A stretch of DNA of 64,000 nt from Candidatus Enterococcus courvalinii (GTDB lineage: Bacteria; Bacillota; Bacilli; Lactobacillales; Enterococcaceae): NCBI RefSeq assembly GCF_017315945.1, contig NZ_JAFLWI010000006.1, forward strand, positions 186,001-250,000. Reading direction: 5' to 3'. A program made the position numbers and the translations under genes. Below, one piece after another: positions 1 to 8,399 of the stretch (positions are counted from its first letter, which is position 1; each line of letters starts with the position of its first letter). The notes under the pieces were generated by a model that saw only the letters and a list, made by a program, of their open reading frames with translations, did not search any database and had not been told where the DNA came from.

Positions 1-835
1 GTATTTTATAATAATGACCAGATTCTTGAACTGCAGTAAAAACGACGTTCGTCTGATCATAAACTGGCCCACCAAGGGTCTCATCATTTTCGCTGAATCC
101 GGTTCTTGAACGTCCTGCTTCTTGGAATGCACGGATTCTAGCATATAAACCTTGTTTGTTGAAAAATTCTCTGACTGGAGCACTCCTCGCCTCAATTGTT
201 TGTGTGACTTCAGGCAATCGTGTAGGAATCAAAACACTAATTCCTAGCAAACAGAGCAAAATAATCGTAGTAAAGAAGACAAATGGCCATCTGTTATGCT
301 TTTTTTGAAGTAATGATAACTGACGAATGAAAAGATAACTGAATAAAATGATAACAATAAAAATAGACTCAGTTAACAAATCAAATTCACGAAAAATACT
401 TAACATCATGAAATAAAGCACTAGTACTAAGAAAGGAAGGGCCCATAAATCATAATCAATGGTTAAAGTAGTTAGTAAATAAACGAGACATAACATGAGA
501 ATGAATGCTGGTAATTCTGGAAAATAATGGAATTGATTGGTGACTAATTCGTTAAATTCGGTTTGAGATTGATTTAACAATTCTAAAAACCAATTACTTC
601 TGACTGTTGCTGGAGGAAAATAAATAAACAAGTTAACCAAACTAGTGAAAAAAGCTAAAATCACTCGAATAATCTTAGAAGAAACCAGCCGGATAATCAA
701 ACAGAAGACAGCAATAGTACCAATCAACGGTAAACTTGTGGTGAGATCGTTCGCAGTTAAAAAAGTTGGAACGCCTGCACTTAAGAGAAAAAAGGCGTAA
801 AAGCTTCGCCACCATTTTTTTGTTGAAATATTCAA
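1..835 (-). CDS. Transglutaminase-like membrane protein, N-terminal part (cut by window edge)
   Basis: Reading the minus strand from a TTG at 835 (AGGAGG ribosome site 8 bases upstream) gives an open frame that runs out of the window. The first ~200 residues are strongly hydrophobic with several membrane segments. They are followed by an extracytoplasmic part containing GFSENDETLGGPVYDQ, a motif typical of membrane-anchored transglutaminase-like (DUF3488/TgpA-type) proteins. The catalytic Cys-His-Asp domain would lie outside the window. It is the third gene after moxR and the DUF58 gene, and that trio is a widespread conserved operon. The family assignment comes from the visible half and the neighbours; the substrate is unknown. 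Confidence 0.75.
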   Translation of the reverse strand, partial: MNISTKKWWRSFYAFFLLSAGVPTFLTANDLTTSLPLIGTIAVFCLIIRLVSSKIIRVILAFFTSLVNLFIYFPPATVRSNWFLELLNQSQTEFNELVTNQFHYFPELPAFILMLCLVYLLTTLTIDYDLWALPFLVLVLYFMMLSIFREFDLLTESIFIVIILFSYLFIRQLSLLQKKHNRWPFVFFTTIILLCLLGISVLIPTRLPEVTQTIEARSAPVREFFNKQGLYARIRAFQEAGRSRTGFSENDETLGGPVYDQTNVVFTAVQESGHYYKI

Positions 836-847
836 TCTGGACACCTC

Positions 848-1915
848 CTAACTAAGTTTTTTTAATGGAAACTTTTGTTCATTATCATCTTGGAGAAACA
901 GTTCATTATTTTCATAGTAAATGATGATAACGTTGACGGACTTTCGTTTCCAAGTAGAAACTTGTGCGTGGACTGTTGGAGAGAATTCTGAAACAAAAAG
1001 GAGTATTTCTTTCGTACTATGTTCAACCAAATTTGGTTGTTGCAGAAAATCGTCCATAGCGTGTAGTTGGGCAAAAAAAGCAGGAGAAGGACGTGTACCG
1101 TGGTACTTCTGTTCAGCAAAAATCAGTTGATTTGGATCAATTTTTTGGTCATAAAAACTTAAAAAAGAAAAGTATAAATCAAGCATTTTTTCAAAGTTTG
1201 TTGGTGTTCCCCAAAAGCAAAGGATCAAATTACTTTGTTGAACAGTAGGCTCATACTCACGAGAGAGCCATTGTTGATAGTAAGCGGAACGTTTCCAATC
1301 AATTTGCTTTAATGAGTCACCTTGACGATGTTCTCGAATCCCAGCTAGATTTTGAGAAGATAGGAAGTTGTTTTTTTGTTGTCTACGTGTCAAAAAATGC
1401 GTTAATATTTGTGCTTCAGGTAGGACATTATTTGGCAAGACAGTGGTTTTGAATGCTACCTGTTTTATTTTACTTTTTCGAAATAAGCCAAGATAATCAT
1501 AAGCAATGAATTGAACGGGAATTGTTTCAAAAATTCCTCTTTTCCGGGGAGTCCAAGTAATCGATAGTTGTTGTCCTTTTTTTGAAATCAATAAAAAAGT
1601 TCGCGTTTTCGGTATAAATTCTTCTGGAAAATGTAAAGTTAGACGTGGTACGAAAAGTGTTAAAGCTTTTGACTCAGCAATACGAAGATTGATCGTTATT
1701 GCATTGTCTCGATAAGCGAGTGCAGGAACGGTGAGAACCAACTCGATTTTTGATAGTCGTCTGCTTAAGGAAAGCCAACTGAATGTAATATATAGGGTAA
1801 AAAGAATGACTAAAAACCAACCGAATAGTTGATTAAATAAAATTGTAAAAATCAAGAACAGGAAATAGACCAAAAAAATGCAGCTATTTATGACGTAATT
1901 CCAATGTTTTTTCAT
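848..1915 (-). CDS. DUF58 domain protein, membrane-anchored
   Basis: A 355-residue protein. The N-terminus has two hydrophobic segments (about residues 8-48), then a beta-rich region. The DUF58 signature lies near residues 190-225, with REHRQGDSLKQIDWKRSA followed by LSREYEP. DUF58 proteins have a vWA-like fold and are almost always encoded next to MoxR ATPases, which are thought to act on them as chaperones. The start follows the moxR stop by only 2 bases, and the stop lies 12 bases before the transglutaminase-like start, so the three genes are very probably co-transcribed. The biochemical role is unknown for this protein. Confidence 0.88.
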   Translation of the reverse strand: MKKHWNYVINSCIFLVYFLFLIFTILFNQLFGWFLVILFTLYITFSWLSLSRRLSKIELVLTVPALAYRDNAITINLRIAESKALTLFVPRLTLHFPEEFIPKTRTFLLISKKGQQLSITWTPRKRGIFETIPVQFIAYDYLGLFRKSKIKQVAFKTTVLPNNVLPEAQILTHFLTRRQQKNNFLSSQNLAGIREHRQGDSLKQIDWKRSAYYQQWLSREYEPTVQQSNLILCFWGTPTNFEKMLDLYFSFLSFYDQKIDPNQLIFAEQKYHGTRPSPAFFAQLHAMDDFLQQPNLVEHSTKEILLFVSEFSPTVHAQVSTWKRKSVNVIIIYYENNELFLQDDNEQKFPLKKLS

Positions 1916-1917
1916 AA

Positions 1918-2874
1918 CTATGCTACCGGAATTGAAATTTGTTTTATTAGATCTGTTAAAAGTAAATCAATTTCTTTATCTGTCAACGAACGATCATGAA
2001 ATAATAGTCGATGTTTGAAAACAAAAGGTAATAGAACTTGAAAATCGCTTGGGGTAACATAAGAACGCCCCTTGATTAGTGCGTAGGCTTTAGCCGACTG
2101 AATAAAAGCTAAGCTGCCACGCGGACTGATACCTAACTTGATTACTGGATGATTACGTGTAGCAGTGACTAATTCCAGCGCGTAACGTGCGACTGAAGGG
2201 TCAAGATAGGTTGTTGAGACAGTTTGTTTGATCCTAGTGAGGAACTCGTTGGTGAGAATGACTTTTAATGCGGCAAGAGACTGTTCTTGTGTATCTAATA
2301 ACAAAGATAGTTCTTCATCAAAAGTAGGATAACCAATGTGCAGACGGAATAAAAATCGATCTAATTGAGCTTCGGGTAACGGATAAGTTCCTTCGTATTC
2401 AATAGAGTTTTGAGTTGCTAAAACGAAAAAATGATTATCTAAAGGATAAGTTTGATCGTCAATAGTAATATGCTTTTCTGCCATAGCTTCGAGTAACGCC
2501 GCTTGTGTTCGCGGGGTTGTTCGGTTGATTTCATCTGCTAATAAAATAGTAGTAAAAATCGGACCAGGACGGAATTCAAAATCTTTTGTTTTTGAATTAT
2601 AAAAAGAAAAGCCCAAGATATCTCCTGGTAAAAGGTCTGGTGTAAACTGAACACGACTAAAATCGCCTTGGATTGTTTTGGCCAAGGACTTCACAAGTAA
2701 TGTTTTACCGACACCAGGAACATCTTCAAATAAAATATGTCCACCGGAAAACAGAGCGACGAACATCAATTCAATGATTTGTTGCTTGCCCACAATGACT
2801 TTTTGGACTTCAGCGATTAAATGATCGACTTTATCTTTTATCTCACGAATGGTATTTTCATTATTTTTATCCAT
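1918..2874 (-). CDS. MoxR-family AAA+ ATPase
   Basis: A 318-residue AAA+ protein. It shows Walker A (PGVGKTLLVKSL, about residues 54-66), Walker B (LLADEINRT, about 115) and the MoxR signature ATQNSIEYEGTYPLPEAQ followed by LDRF (about 155-176). The C-terminal lid helices include SPRGSLAFIQSAKA. Its length and motifs match the MoxR subfamily, cytoplasmic chaperone-like ATPases that work with vWA/DUF58 partners. It is first in a three-gene minus-strand operon. The ribosome site is GAAGGTG, and the promoter is described at 2913-2941. Confidence 0.92.
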   Translation of the reverse strand: MDKNNENTIREIKDKVDHLIAEVQKVIVGKQQIIELMFVALFSGGHILFEDVPGVGKTLLVKSLAKTIQGDFSRVQFTPDLLPGDILGFSFYNSKTKDFEFRPGPIFTTILLADEINRTTPRTQAALLEAMAEKHITIDDQTYPLDNHFFVLATQNSIEYEGTYPLPEAQLDRFLFRLHIGYPTFDEELSLLLDTQEQSLAALKVILTNEFLTRIKQTVSTTYLDPSVARYALELVTATRNHPVIKLGISPRGSLAFIQSAKAYALIKGRSYVTPSDFQVLLPFVFKHRLLFHDRSLTDKEIDLLLTDLIKQISIPVA

Positions 2875-2912
2875 TTTTCACATCACCTTCTCATAATGAT
2901 CTTGTTTCTTTC

Positions 2913-2941
2913 ATTGTAAAGGAAGGCGTACGTTCCTACAA
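2913..2941 (-). promoter_or_regulatory. Predicted sigma-A promoter of the moxR operon
   Basis: On the minus strand TTGTAG (2941-2936) and TACAAT (2918-2913) are separated by 17 bases, close to the -35/-10 consensus. It lies 39 bases before the moxR start. The rest of the 319-base gap to 3193 is AT-rich; I see nothing else in it apart from the likely upstream region of the regulator at 3194. Confidence 0.6.
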
Positions 2942-3193
2942 GCAAAGCAGTTTTGCTCAAAACAGTACATTTTGTCGATTATAAATAAAAAATAAATGAG
3001 TTTTTAATGAAATAAACAGAAAATAAAAAAATGTTGATGTCTTTCGCGTAGTTTATTACGACAGGTTTCTCTTCTCAATGATCCATTGATGTGTGCAAAA
3101 AAGGAGGCAACCGTTTTAGCCAAAAAATGATTTTCCACAAAAATTTGTGACATTCCTGCAAAAAAAGCATACAGAGAAGTAGAGGATCGTAGC

Positions 3194-4500
3194 TTGGCTG
3201 GACTAAAACATATGAAATGGCAAAAACTGTTATCAAAAAATTCACAAAATTTATTTTTGCTGATGAACCAAATGAAAGATTTGACTTGGAAAAAGGCAGA
3301 TCTTGCAGAAAAATTAGGTGTCGATGTAAAAACAATTGATCGACATTTAAAACGTTTAGAGACAATTGACTTTCCTGTACAACTAATTTATCAGAAAAAA
3401 ACGGTACGGCTGATTTATAATTTAGGCTACAGTGAGCCCTATTTGCTCTTTGATTTCTTGATTCATTCTGCATCATTTCGCTTGTTGAAAGATCTAATTT
3501 TGAAAGAAAAGTACCAAGAAAGTTACGACCGGCCAACACAAGAACGATTGCGAAAATGGTTAGGAGAGTATCACCTTTCTTTTTCTTATAAAAAAGGACA
3601 GATTTTTGGATCAGAAAGAAAAGTCCGTTATTTGTTATTTAGTTTTTTGAAAGATTTTCCCCATTTTTTTGTGGATGATGGAGAAGAATCATTTTCAGAA
3701 ATTTTTATTCGTTTGTTAAAGCAAAGAAATCGACTATCTTCAGTTGAAATCTTAGGTGACAATCAAACAATTTTTTTGAATTGTTTCCAGAATTGCTTTT
3801 TCGAGAAGAACAAAAGCTATCTGTGAAAGAAAAAAACTATCTGTGTATTGTGCGATTGAGTTGTCATGTGATTACCAAAAAGCGTTGGGAACGACTAGAG
3901 CAAACGAAAGATTATCGAAAATTAACAATTGTTACAGAAAAATTAGATTCATTTTTTTGGTTAAATAGTGATTTTGAGACTTTCAACAAGCAAAGGATCA
4001 CGCAAGTTCTTTATCAAGAATGGTTGCGCTATTCGATCGGGATTCAGGAACGTTTGTCAGATGAAGAAGTGCATGAATATCAACAAACTTTGAATACATT
4101 TCCCAATGCAAAAGAAAAACTTCATCAATTCCGTTTAGCAATTCAACAAGCCTTGACGCATCCATCTGTTAGTTGGGGACTAAATTTGTTGAAAACATTG
4201 CAAGAACGAGGATTTTTAGAAGTGCATCCGCCGTCTGTAAAAATCGTTCTGCTTTTTCGTTTTGACCATGAAGAAGCCAGAAGGTTAGCTAGAATTTTGG
4301 ATACAGCACTTCGTCATCGGAAACGGACATCCATTCATGTGTGTACGAGAAGTAAACCGCCACATTATGCAGATTTGATTATTACCGATCATTTTTCACC
4401 GTTAACTTATTCTAAAAATCAGAAAACTTATTTTTATCACTCATCTCTTGGTGTAGAACAACTGTTAAAGGATGTGGATGAATGGATTTCCTTAAAATGA
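3194..4500 (+). pseudogene. Mga-like transcriptional regulator, frameshifted
   Basis: Two overlapping frames (3194-3826 and 3781-4500) together encode one regulator of about 435 residues. The first part has an N-terminal helix-turn-helix (ADLAEKLGVDVKTIDRHLKR, about residues 36-55) and the start of a PRD-like helical region. The second part continues this and ends in an EIIB-like domain (VKIVLLFRFDHEEARRLARI). This is the layout of Mga/AtxA-type virulence regulators. The break is in a run of seven T at 3771-3777: one extra T would join ...TIF to FELFPELLF in a single frame. The TTG start has AGAGGA 7 bases upstream; ATG at 3212 lacks a ribosome site. It could be a real mutation, phase variation or a sequencing error. 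No target is identifiable. Confidence 0.8.
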
Positions 4501-4547
4501 TAGAATCTTTGATGAATAAAACCAAAATTTAGTGCGCTATGCTATAA

Positions 4548-4553
4548 TAACTT
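4548..4553 (+). promoter_or_regulatory. Extended -10 promoter
   Basis: TGCTATAAT lies about 24 bases before the TTG start at 4577, a good extended -10 element. No convincing -35 is visible at normal spacing. Confidence 0.5.
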
Positions 4554-4576
4554 TGATAAAAAAGGAGGGAACTTCG

Positions 4577-5170
4577 TTGGAATTAAAGAAATTAGAGGTC
4601 CCAACATCTTCAATTACAGAAGTCAAACGATCTCCCATGGATGTATTTGCTCAAGCAAGAGAAGCCGGGACTGGCGTATATATTTTTAACAGAGAAAAAG
4701 TGGCAGGTGTTATGCTGACTCAAGAACAGTATGAAGCATTAGTTCAAGAATTAGATGACCTACGCGAACAAAAAACGGTAATCAAACAGCAAACGCCAGA
4801 AGTGATTGCCGAAGTAAAACCAACATTTGAACCAACTACCGCAACTAATGAACCACCGGTGACATCTACTGTAGCCGGCATGGAAGAGTTAGTGGAAACA
4901 CTTCAAAAGGTGCTTATTACAGGAATGCCGATTGTAGCGAAAAATTTAGATGAACGAATGGTTTCACTTGGATTTATCACGAAAAAAACAGGATTTGGCG
5001 GTGTCGTTGCAATGTTGGATGAGCTAAACGAAACAGGTAAAATCAGTTATCAATTACGAAAAAGACAACATGTTCAACCAGTTATTGCTGAGATCATTGG
5101 TGAACAAGAAGCAAGTTCTCCTGTTTTTGATAAATTGCTAATCAAGAAAATTTATATTCATGAAGGATAA
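4577..5170 (+). CDS. Phd/YefM-like N-terminal domain protein with novel C-terminus
   Basis: A 197-residue protein from TTG at 4577 (GGAGGG 7 bases upstream). Residues ~8-60 (SITEVKRSPMDVFAQAREAG, then VYIFNREKVAGVMLTQEQYEAL) resemble the Phd/YefM antitoxin fold: a short beta-hairpin module followed by a helix. After a Pro/Thr-rich linker comes a ~75-residue domain (MEELVETLQKVLITGMPIVA...) that I do not recognise. No toxin gene of the Doc/YoeB kind sits beside it: the next gene is convergent and encodes a membrane protein. It is therefore more likely a solitary DNA-binding regulator than half of a toxin-antitoxin pair. Function unknown. A strong terminator follows. Confidence 0.65.
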   Translation: MELKKLEVPTSSITEVKRSPMDVFAQAREAGTGVYIFNREKVAGVMLTQEQYEALVQELDDLREQKTVIKQQTPEVIAEVKPTFEPTTATNEPPVTSTVAGMEELVETLQKVLITGMPIVAKNLDERMVSLGFITKKTGFGGVVAMLDELNETGKISYQLRKRQHVQPVIAEIIGEQEASSPVFDKLLIKKIYIHEG

Positions 5171-5172
5171 AA

Positions 5173-5216
5173 AGAAGGGAGCTACAACTAAATAGTTGTA
5201 GCTTCCTTCTTTTTTA
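5173..5216 (+). terminator. Rho-independent terminator
   Basis: A 16-bp stem (GAAGGGAGCTACAACT with its near-complement) with a short loop is followed by a T-run. It lies directly behind the Phd/YefM-like gene. Confidence 0.85.
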
Positions 5217-5237
5217 TCTTTTTATAAATAGTAAAGA

Positions 5238-5645
5238 CTATTTTTGCGAATTTTTTCTAATTGCCGGAAGTGGAATTTTCTGATTACGAGTTTGTTTGGA
5301 ATATGTAAAAAAGGTTGCCCAAAAAGCACCAAATGCTTGCGGAACTAAATAAAGGAACGCGAAAACAAGTATAAGTTGAGTCGGTTTGAAGGGTTGATAG
5401 AACAGTTGCCAGTCGGGAAATTTTAAGGAATATATGTAAGAAACAATAGTGGAAATGATATTTCCAACAAGTAGCAGTCGAATTTGTCCTTTGATCCTCA
5501 TCAGAAATCCACCAAGGATAGCGAGAAAGATCAGAAAAATAAAGCCAGAAACCGAGTGATAATGGAAATCAAGCAATAACCCAAGATACATGTATGGAAT
5601 CAGGAACAGCAGCAAAAAAATGTTTGACAGGTATTTTTTTAACAT
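5238..5645 (-). CDS. Small integral membrane protein, unknown function
   Basis: A 135-residue protein with about four hydrophobic helices (roughly residues 7-25, 30-50, 55-72 and 90-112) and a basic C-terminal tail. The ribosome site AAGGAGG is well placed before ATG at 5645. I do not recognise the family and see no catalytic motif. It is encoded alone, convergent with the Phd/YefM-like gene and sharing the terminator region between them. Confidence 0.7.
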   Translation of the reverse strand: MLKKYLSNIFLLLFLIPYMYLGLLLDFHYHSVSGFIFLIFLAILGGFLMRIKGQIRLLLVGNIISTIVSYIYSLKFPDWQLFYQPFKPTQLILVFAFLYLVPQAFGAFWATFFTYSKQTRNQKIPLPAIRKNSQK

Positions 5646-5860
5646 AACTTAAAACCTCCTTATACTTGATTGAAAACCTTTATTATAGTTATATTTTAAA
5701 AAGAAAAAAAACATTAAGCAAACCTTATCACACAATTTGTAGGTTAAATGAATAAACTCTCATTTCCTTATCTCTAAAAAAAAAGATTTTCCCCCTAATT
5801 TTTTTAGAGAGAACATTGTATAGTGGGAGGCAAGAAATTTTTATTTTGGGGAGGAAGTAA

Positions 5861-6319
5861 ATGAAACAAAAAATCATGGGCAGACATAGTTATTTATTTT
5901 TTTGGTTTTTCCCCCTTCTTTTACTTCCATTTACTTGGGTGAACGCAATCGTTCAAGGGGCCGAAGTATTAGGATTGATTCAAGGAAGTGGACTTTTGGT
6001 TGCACGAAATTTTCCAACGTTAACGATTTTTTATTTGGTAGTGAGCGTCAGTTTATTGATACCAAGGGCATTAATCAATAATTATAATTGGAAACTAATT
6101 TATTTTTCTTGCATGTTGGTTTTCACATCGACATTTGCATTGTTGCCACGAATGATCATTGGGCCAACCGGACTTAGTCAAAGTGGATTGAAAGATTTAT
6201 CCGACTATTCCGCTATGTATTTTTTGACGATCCGTCCATTATTTTATTTAGCAGCTGCGTCTTTTATTGTGTCAGTAATCATGTATTTTTTTGTTGAGTT
6301 GAGAAGAAAAAATAGATAA
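5861..6319 (+). CDS. Small integral membrane protein, unknown function
   Basis: A 152-residue protein with four predicted membrane helices (about residues 12-35, 48-68, 78-98 and 122-146) and a basic C-terminal end (ELRRKNR). A GGGGAGGA ribosome site precedes ATG at 5861. It has no recognised domain. It stands alone between a divergent membrane-protein gene and a convergent regulator gene; a strong shared terminator lies downstream at 6408. Confidence 0.7.
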   Translation: MKQKIMGRHSYLFFWFFPLLLLPFTWVNAIVQGAEVLGLIQGSGLLVARNFPTLTIFYLVVSVSLLIPRALINNYNWKLIYFSCMLVFTSTFALLPRMIIGPTGLSQSGLKDLSDYSAMYFLTIRPLFYLAAASFIVSVIMYFFVELRRKNR

Positions 6320-6407
6320 ACATGGTTTGAGGATAAAAAATAAAGAGAACTGTTCTTAAAATCCGTCTTTTTGATTAAAAACGGTATAAATAAAACTGCA
6401 AAGATAA

Positions 6408-6487
6408 TTAAAAAAGAGGTGTGAGCTTGTAGAGAACCCAAAAAATCTGACTTTGGGATTTTCTACAGTTGCTCACATCTCTTTTCG
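6408..6487. terminator. Bidirectional terminator between convergent genes
   Basis: A long stem (AAAAGAGGTGTGAGC against GCTCACATCTCTTTT, with a second inner stem GTAGA/TCTAC) is flanked by A- and T-runs on both sides. It lies between the membrane-protein gene (+) and the DUF2087 regulator (-). Confidence 0.8.
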
Positions 6488-6506
6488 TATTGTGGAAGAA
6501 TAGGCA

Positions 6507-7244
6507 TTATTGATTTAGCCAATATGTTTTTCCATCTTTTGTTCGTTGCATAAATCCGTATTCGATTAAGTAACGGCGAATAGAAACAAAATCTTCAATG
6601 TGCTGTTTCAAAATATCATTGATTGCACGCTCGGAATAATTTTTTTTCGGATCAAATTTTTGCGTTAAATAATTCAAGAGAATGATTTTTCTTTTTTCTT
6701 TACTTGGAAAAGTTTGAATAAAGTCGTTATCATCTAAATAAGTTTGTAAGATTTTTTCCTGTTCAGCAGGTGTGATGTTGTATCGCTCATCTAGCATTCG
6801 CGCACCTGTGTGAGGTGAGATGAATGTTTGGCTGCTTGCTGGTAAAAGTGTCATGAGTGCAGTCAGTCGTCTGGCTTGGCGCTCTTTTTCTTTTAATTTG
6901 AACCGATGATTTCTTACCGTTGATGGGGAAATCCCTAAGCGTTGAGCGATCACAGTGTCGCTTAAATTTTTTTCAAACAGTTGGACAATTTCATATTGGC
7001 TTTCGGATAACCCTAACGATTCTCTGGATAATTGAAGCAGGGCATGCAGAGGACCACCATGTGCCGATTGAAGATGTTGTGTGATGGCTCCTTTTGCGGT
7101 TTGAAGTGTGTCAGGCGTAATCAAATCTGGATAAATTTTTTCAAATTGAAAAGTTACGTCACAATAAAGGCAGTGATAAGCTTCGTGTTCAATTGTCCAA
7201 CCAGTTAGATAATCTTGCTGTTCATAAAGTAATTCAGTTTCCAT
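6507..7244 (-). CDS. HTH transcriptional regulator with DUF2087 domain
   Basis: A 245-residue protein. Residues ~22-62 hold a CLYC pair followed by HLQSAH, a possible C2H2 zinc site. Residues ~75-125 form a LuxR/sigma-type helix-turn-helix (VIAQRLGISPSTVRNHRFKL). The C-terminal ~80 residues (FPSKEKRKIILLNYLTQKFD...YSERAINDIL) match DUF2087, found in regulators and usually binding nucleic acid. It is a single gene with AAGGAGG before ATG. It is divergent from pstS, with about 200 bases between them that include the Pho-box repeats. Target unknown. Confidence 0.8.
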   Translation of the reverse strand: METELLYEQQDYLTGWTIEHEAYHCLYCDVTFQFEKIYPDLITPDTLQTAKGAITQHLQSAHGGPLHALLQLSRESLGLSESQYEIVQLFEKNLSDTVIAQRLGISPSTVRNHRFKLKEKERQARRLTALMTLLPASSQTFISPHTGARMLDERYNITPAEQEKILQTYLDDNDFIQTFPSKEKRKIILLNYLTQKFDPKKNYSERAINDILKQHIEDFVSIRRYLIEYGFMQRTKDGKTYWLNQ

Positions 7245-7340
7245 GTAAAAACCTCCTTATTTGTATTTATAGTAACATTTTATAATTATGTTTGCAAAAT
7301 AATAAACAAAATTCAAATAAGTTTAATTTTAGTTTTAACC

Positions 7341-7378
7341 TTTACAGGAAATTTACAGAAATTCACGAATTGTTTACA
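7341..7378 (+). promoter_or_regulatory. Pho box: four direct repeats upstream of pstS
   Basis: TTTACA-type repeats start at 7341, 7352, 7362 (TTCAC) and 7373, i.e. one per helical turn (11, 10 and 11 bases). This is the arrangement bound by PhoP dimers in Bacillota. It lies about 70 bases upstream of the pstS start. Confidence 0.75.
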
Positions 7379-7444
7379 ACATCCATATCTGAGCTTTACA
7401 GTAGCTTGTTACACTTTACTTGTAACTAAGAGAGGAGTATTTGA

Positions 7445-8329
7445 ATGAAAAAATTATGGTATTCTTTAGGCATCATTGGTTTCTTATTAGCAGGTTGTGG
7501 TTCTTCAGGTGCAAGCACCGACTCAACTGCGCAATCAGATAAAGCAGGTTCAGAACAAGTAAAAATCGTAGCAGTTGGTTCAACTGCATTGCAGCCATTA
7601 GTTGATGCTGCACAAGATAGCTTTACCCAAGAAAACTCAAATTATCAAATTTCTGTTCAAGGTGGCGGAAGTGGCACAGGGTTAAGCCAAGTGTCAGACG
7701 GTGCCGTGACAATTGGAAACTCAGATGTTTTTGCAGAAGAAAAAGATGGAATCGACGCGACTAAATTGGTTGACCATAAAGTGGCTGTTGTCGGAATGGC
7801 ACCAATCGTCAATAAAGAGACTGGCGTCACAAATGTTTCTCAACAGGAATTGATTGATTTATTTACAGGAAAAATCACAAACTGGAAAGAACTTGGTGGA
7901 AAAGATCAAAAAGTCACAGTGATTAACCGTGCAAACGGTAGTGGGACTCGCGCTACTTTTGAAAAATGGGGATTGAATGACGAAACACCTGTACAATCAC
8001 AAGAGCAAGATTCATCAGGAACAGTTCGCCAAATCGTTGCTCAAACACCAGGAGCAATCAGCTATCTTGCTTTTTCTTACTTGGATGAAACAACTCAAGC
8101 CTTGAGCGTGGATGATGTGAAACCAGAGGAAAAAAATGTGGCAGACAATAGCTGGAAAATCTGGGCATATGAACATATGTATACAAAAGGAAAACCAGAT
8201 GCAGCTGTTCAAAAATTCTTGGATTATATGACAAGTGAAGACGTCCAAGAAGGACCAGTCAAAGATCTAGGTTATTTACCAATCACATCAATGAAAGTTG
8301 AACGTGATGTCAACGGCGAAATCAAATAA
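7445..8329 (+). CDS. pstS: Phosphate ABC transporter substrate-binding lipoprotein PstS
   Basis: A 294-residue lipoprotein with signal peptide and lipobox LLAGC (lipidated Cys18). The mature protein has phosphate-site loops of the PstS family: VGSTALQPL, GGGSGTGLSQV, and RANGSGTRATFEKW. It should capture orthophosphate outside the membrane and deliver it to PstC-PstA-PstB, which are not encoded here. A terminator directly follows, so this is a stand-alone pstS. The Pho-box repeats upstream and the convergent phoP-phoR genes suggest induction by phosphate starvation. The start is fixed by GAGAGGAG before ATG. Confidence 0.93.
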   Translation: MKKLWYSLGIIGFLLAGCGSSGASTDSTAQSDKAGSEQVKIVAVGSTALQPLVDAAQDSFTQENSNYQISVQGGGSGTGLSQVSDGAVTIGNSDVFAEEKDGIDATKLVDHKVAVVGMAPIVNKETGVTNVSQQELIDLFTGKITNWKELGGKDQKVTVINRANGSGTRATFEKWGLNDETPVQSQEQDSSGTVRQIVAQTPGAISYLAFSYLDETTQALSVDDVKPEEKNVADNSWKIWAYEHMYTKGKPDAAVQKFLDYMTSEDVQEGPVKDLGYLPITSMKVERDVNGEIK

Positions 8330-8335
8330 AAACAG

Positions 8336-8389
8336 AAAAAACAGCGACGAGAATCCATACGGTTTTCGTCGCTGTTTTTCGATTTTCGT
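8336..8389. terminator. Terminator between convergent pstS and phoR
   Basis: AAAAACAGCGACGA pairs with TCGTCGCTGTTTTT across a 14-17 base loop. With A-run and T-run flanks it can serve both strands. Confidence 0.85.
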
Positions 8390-8399
8390 GCTATTTATT

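Noticed and set aside
3075-3539. 154-residue minus-strand frame
   Set aside because: Antisense to the HTH part of the Mga-like regulator; its composition is that of a shadow frame.
4577-5645. Toxin-antitoxin pair
   Set aside because: The gene next to the Phd/YefM-like protein is convergent and encodes a multi-helix membrane protein with no toxin motif.
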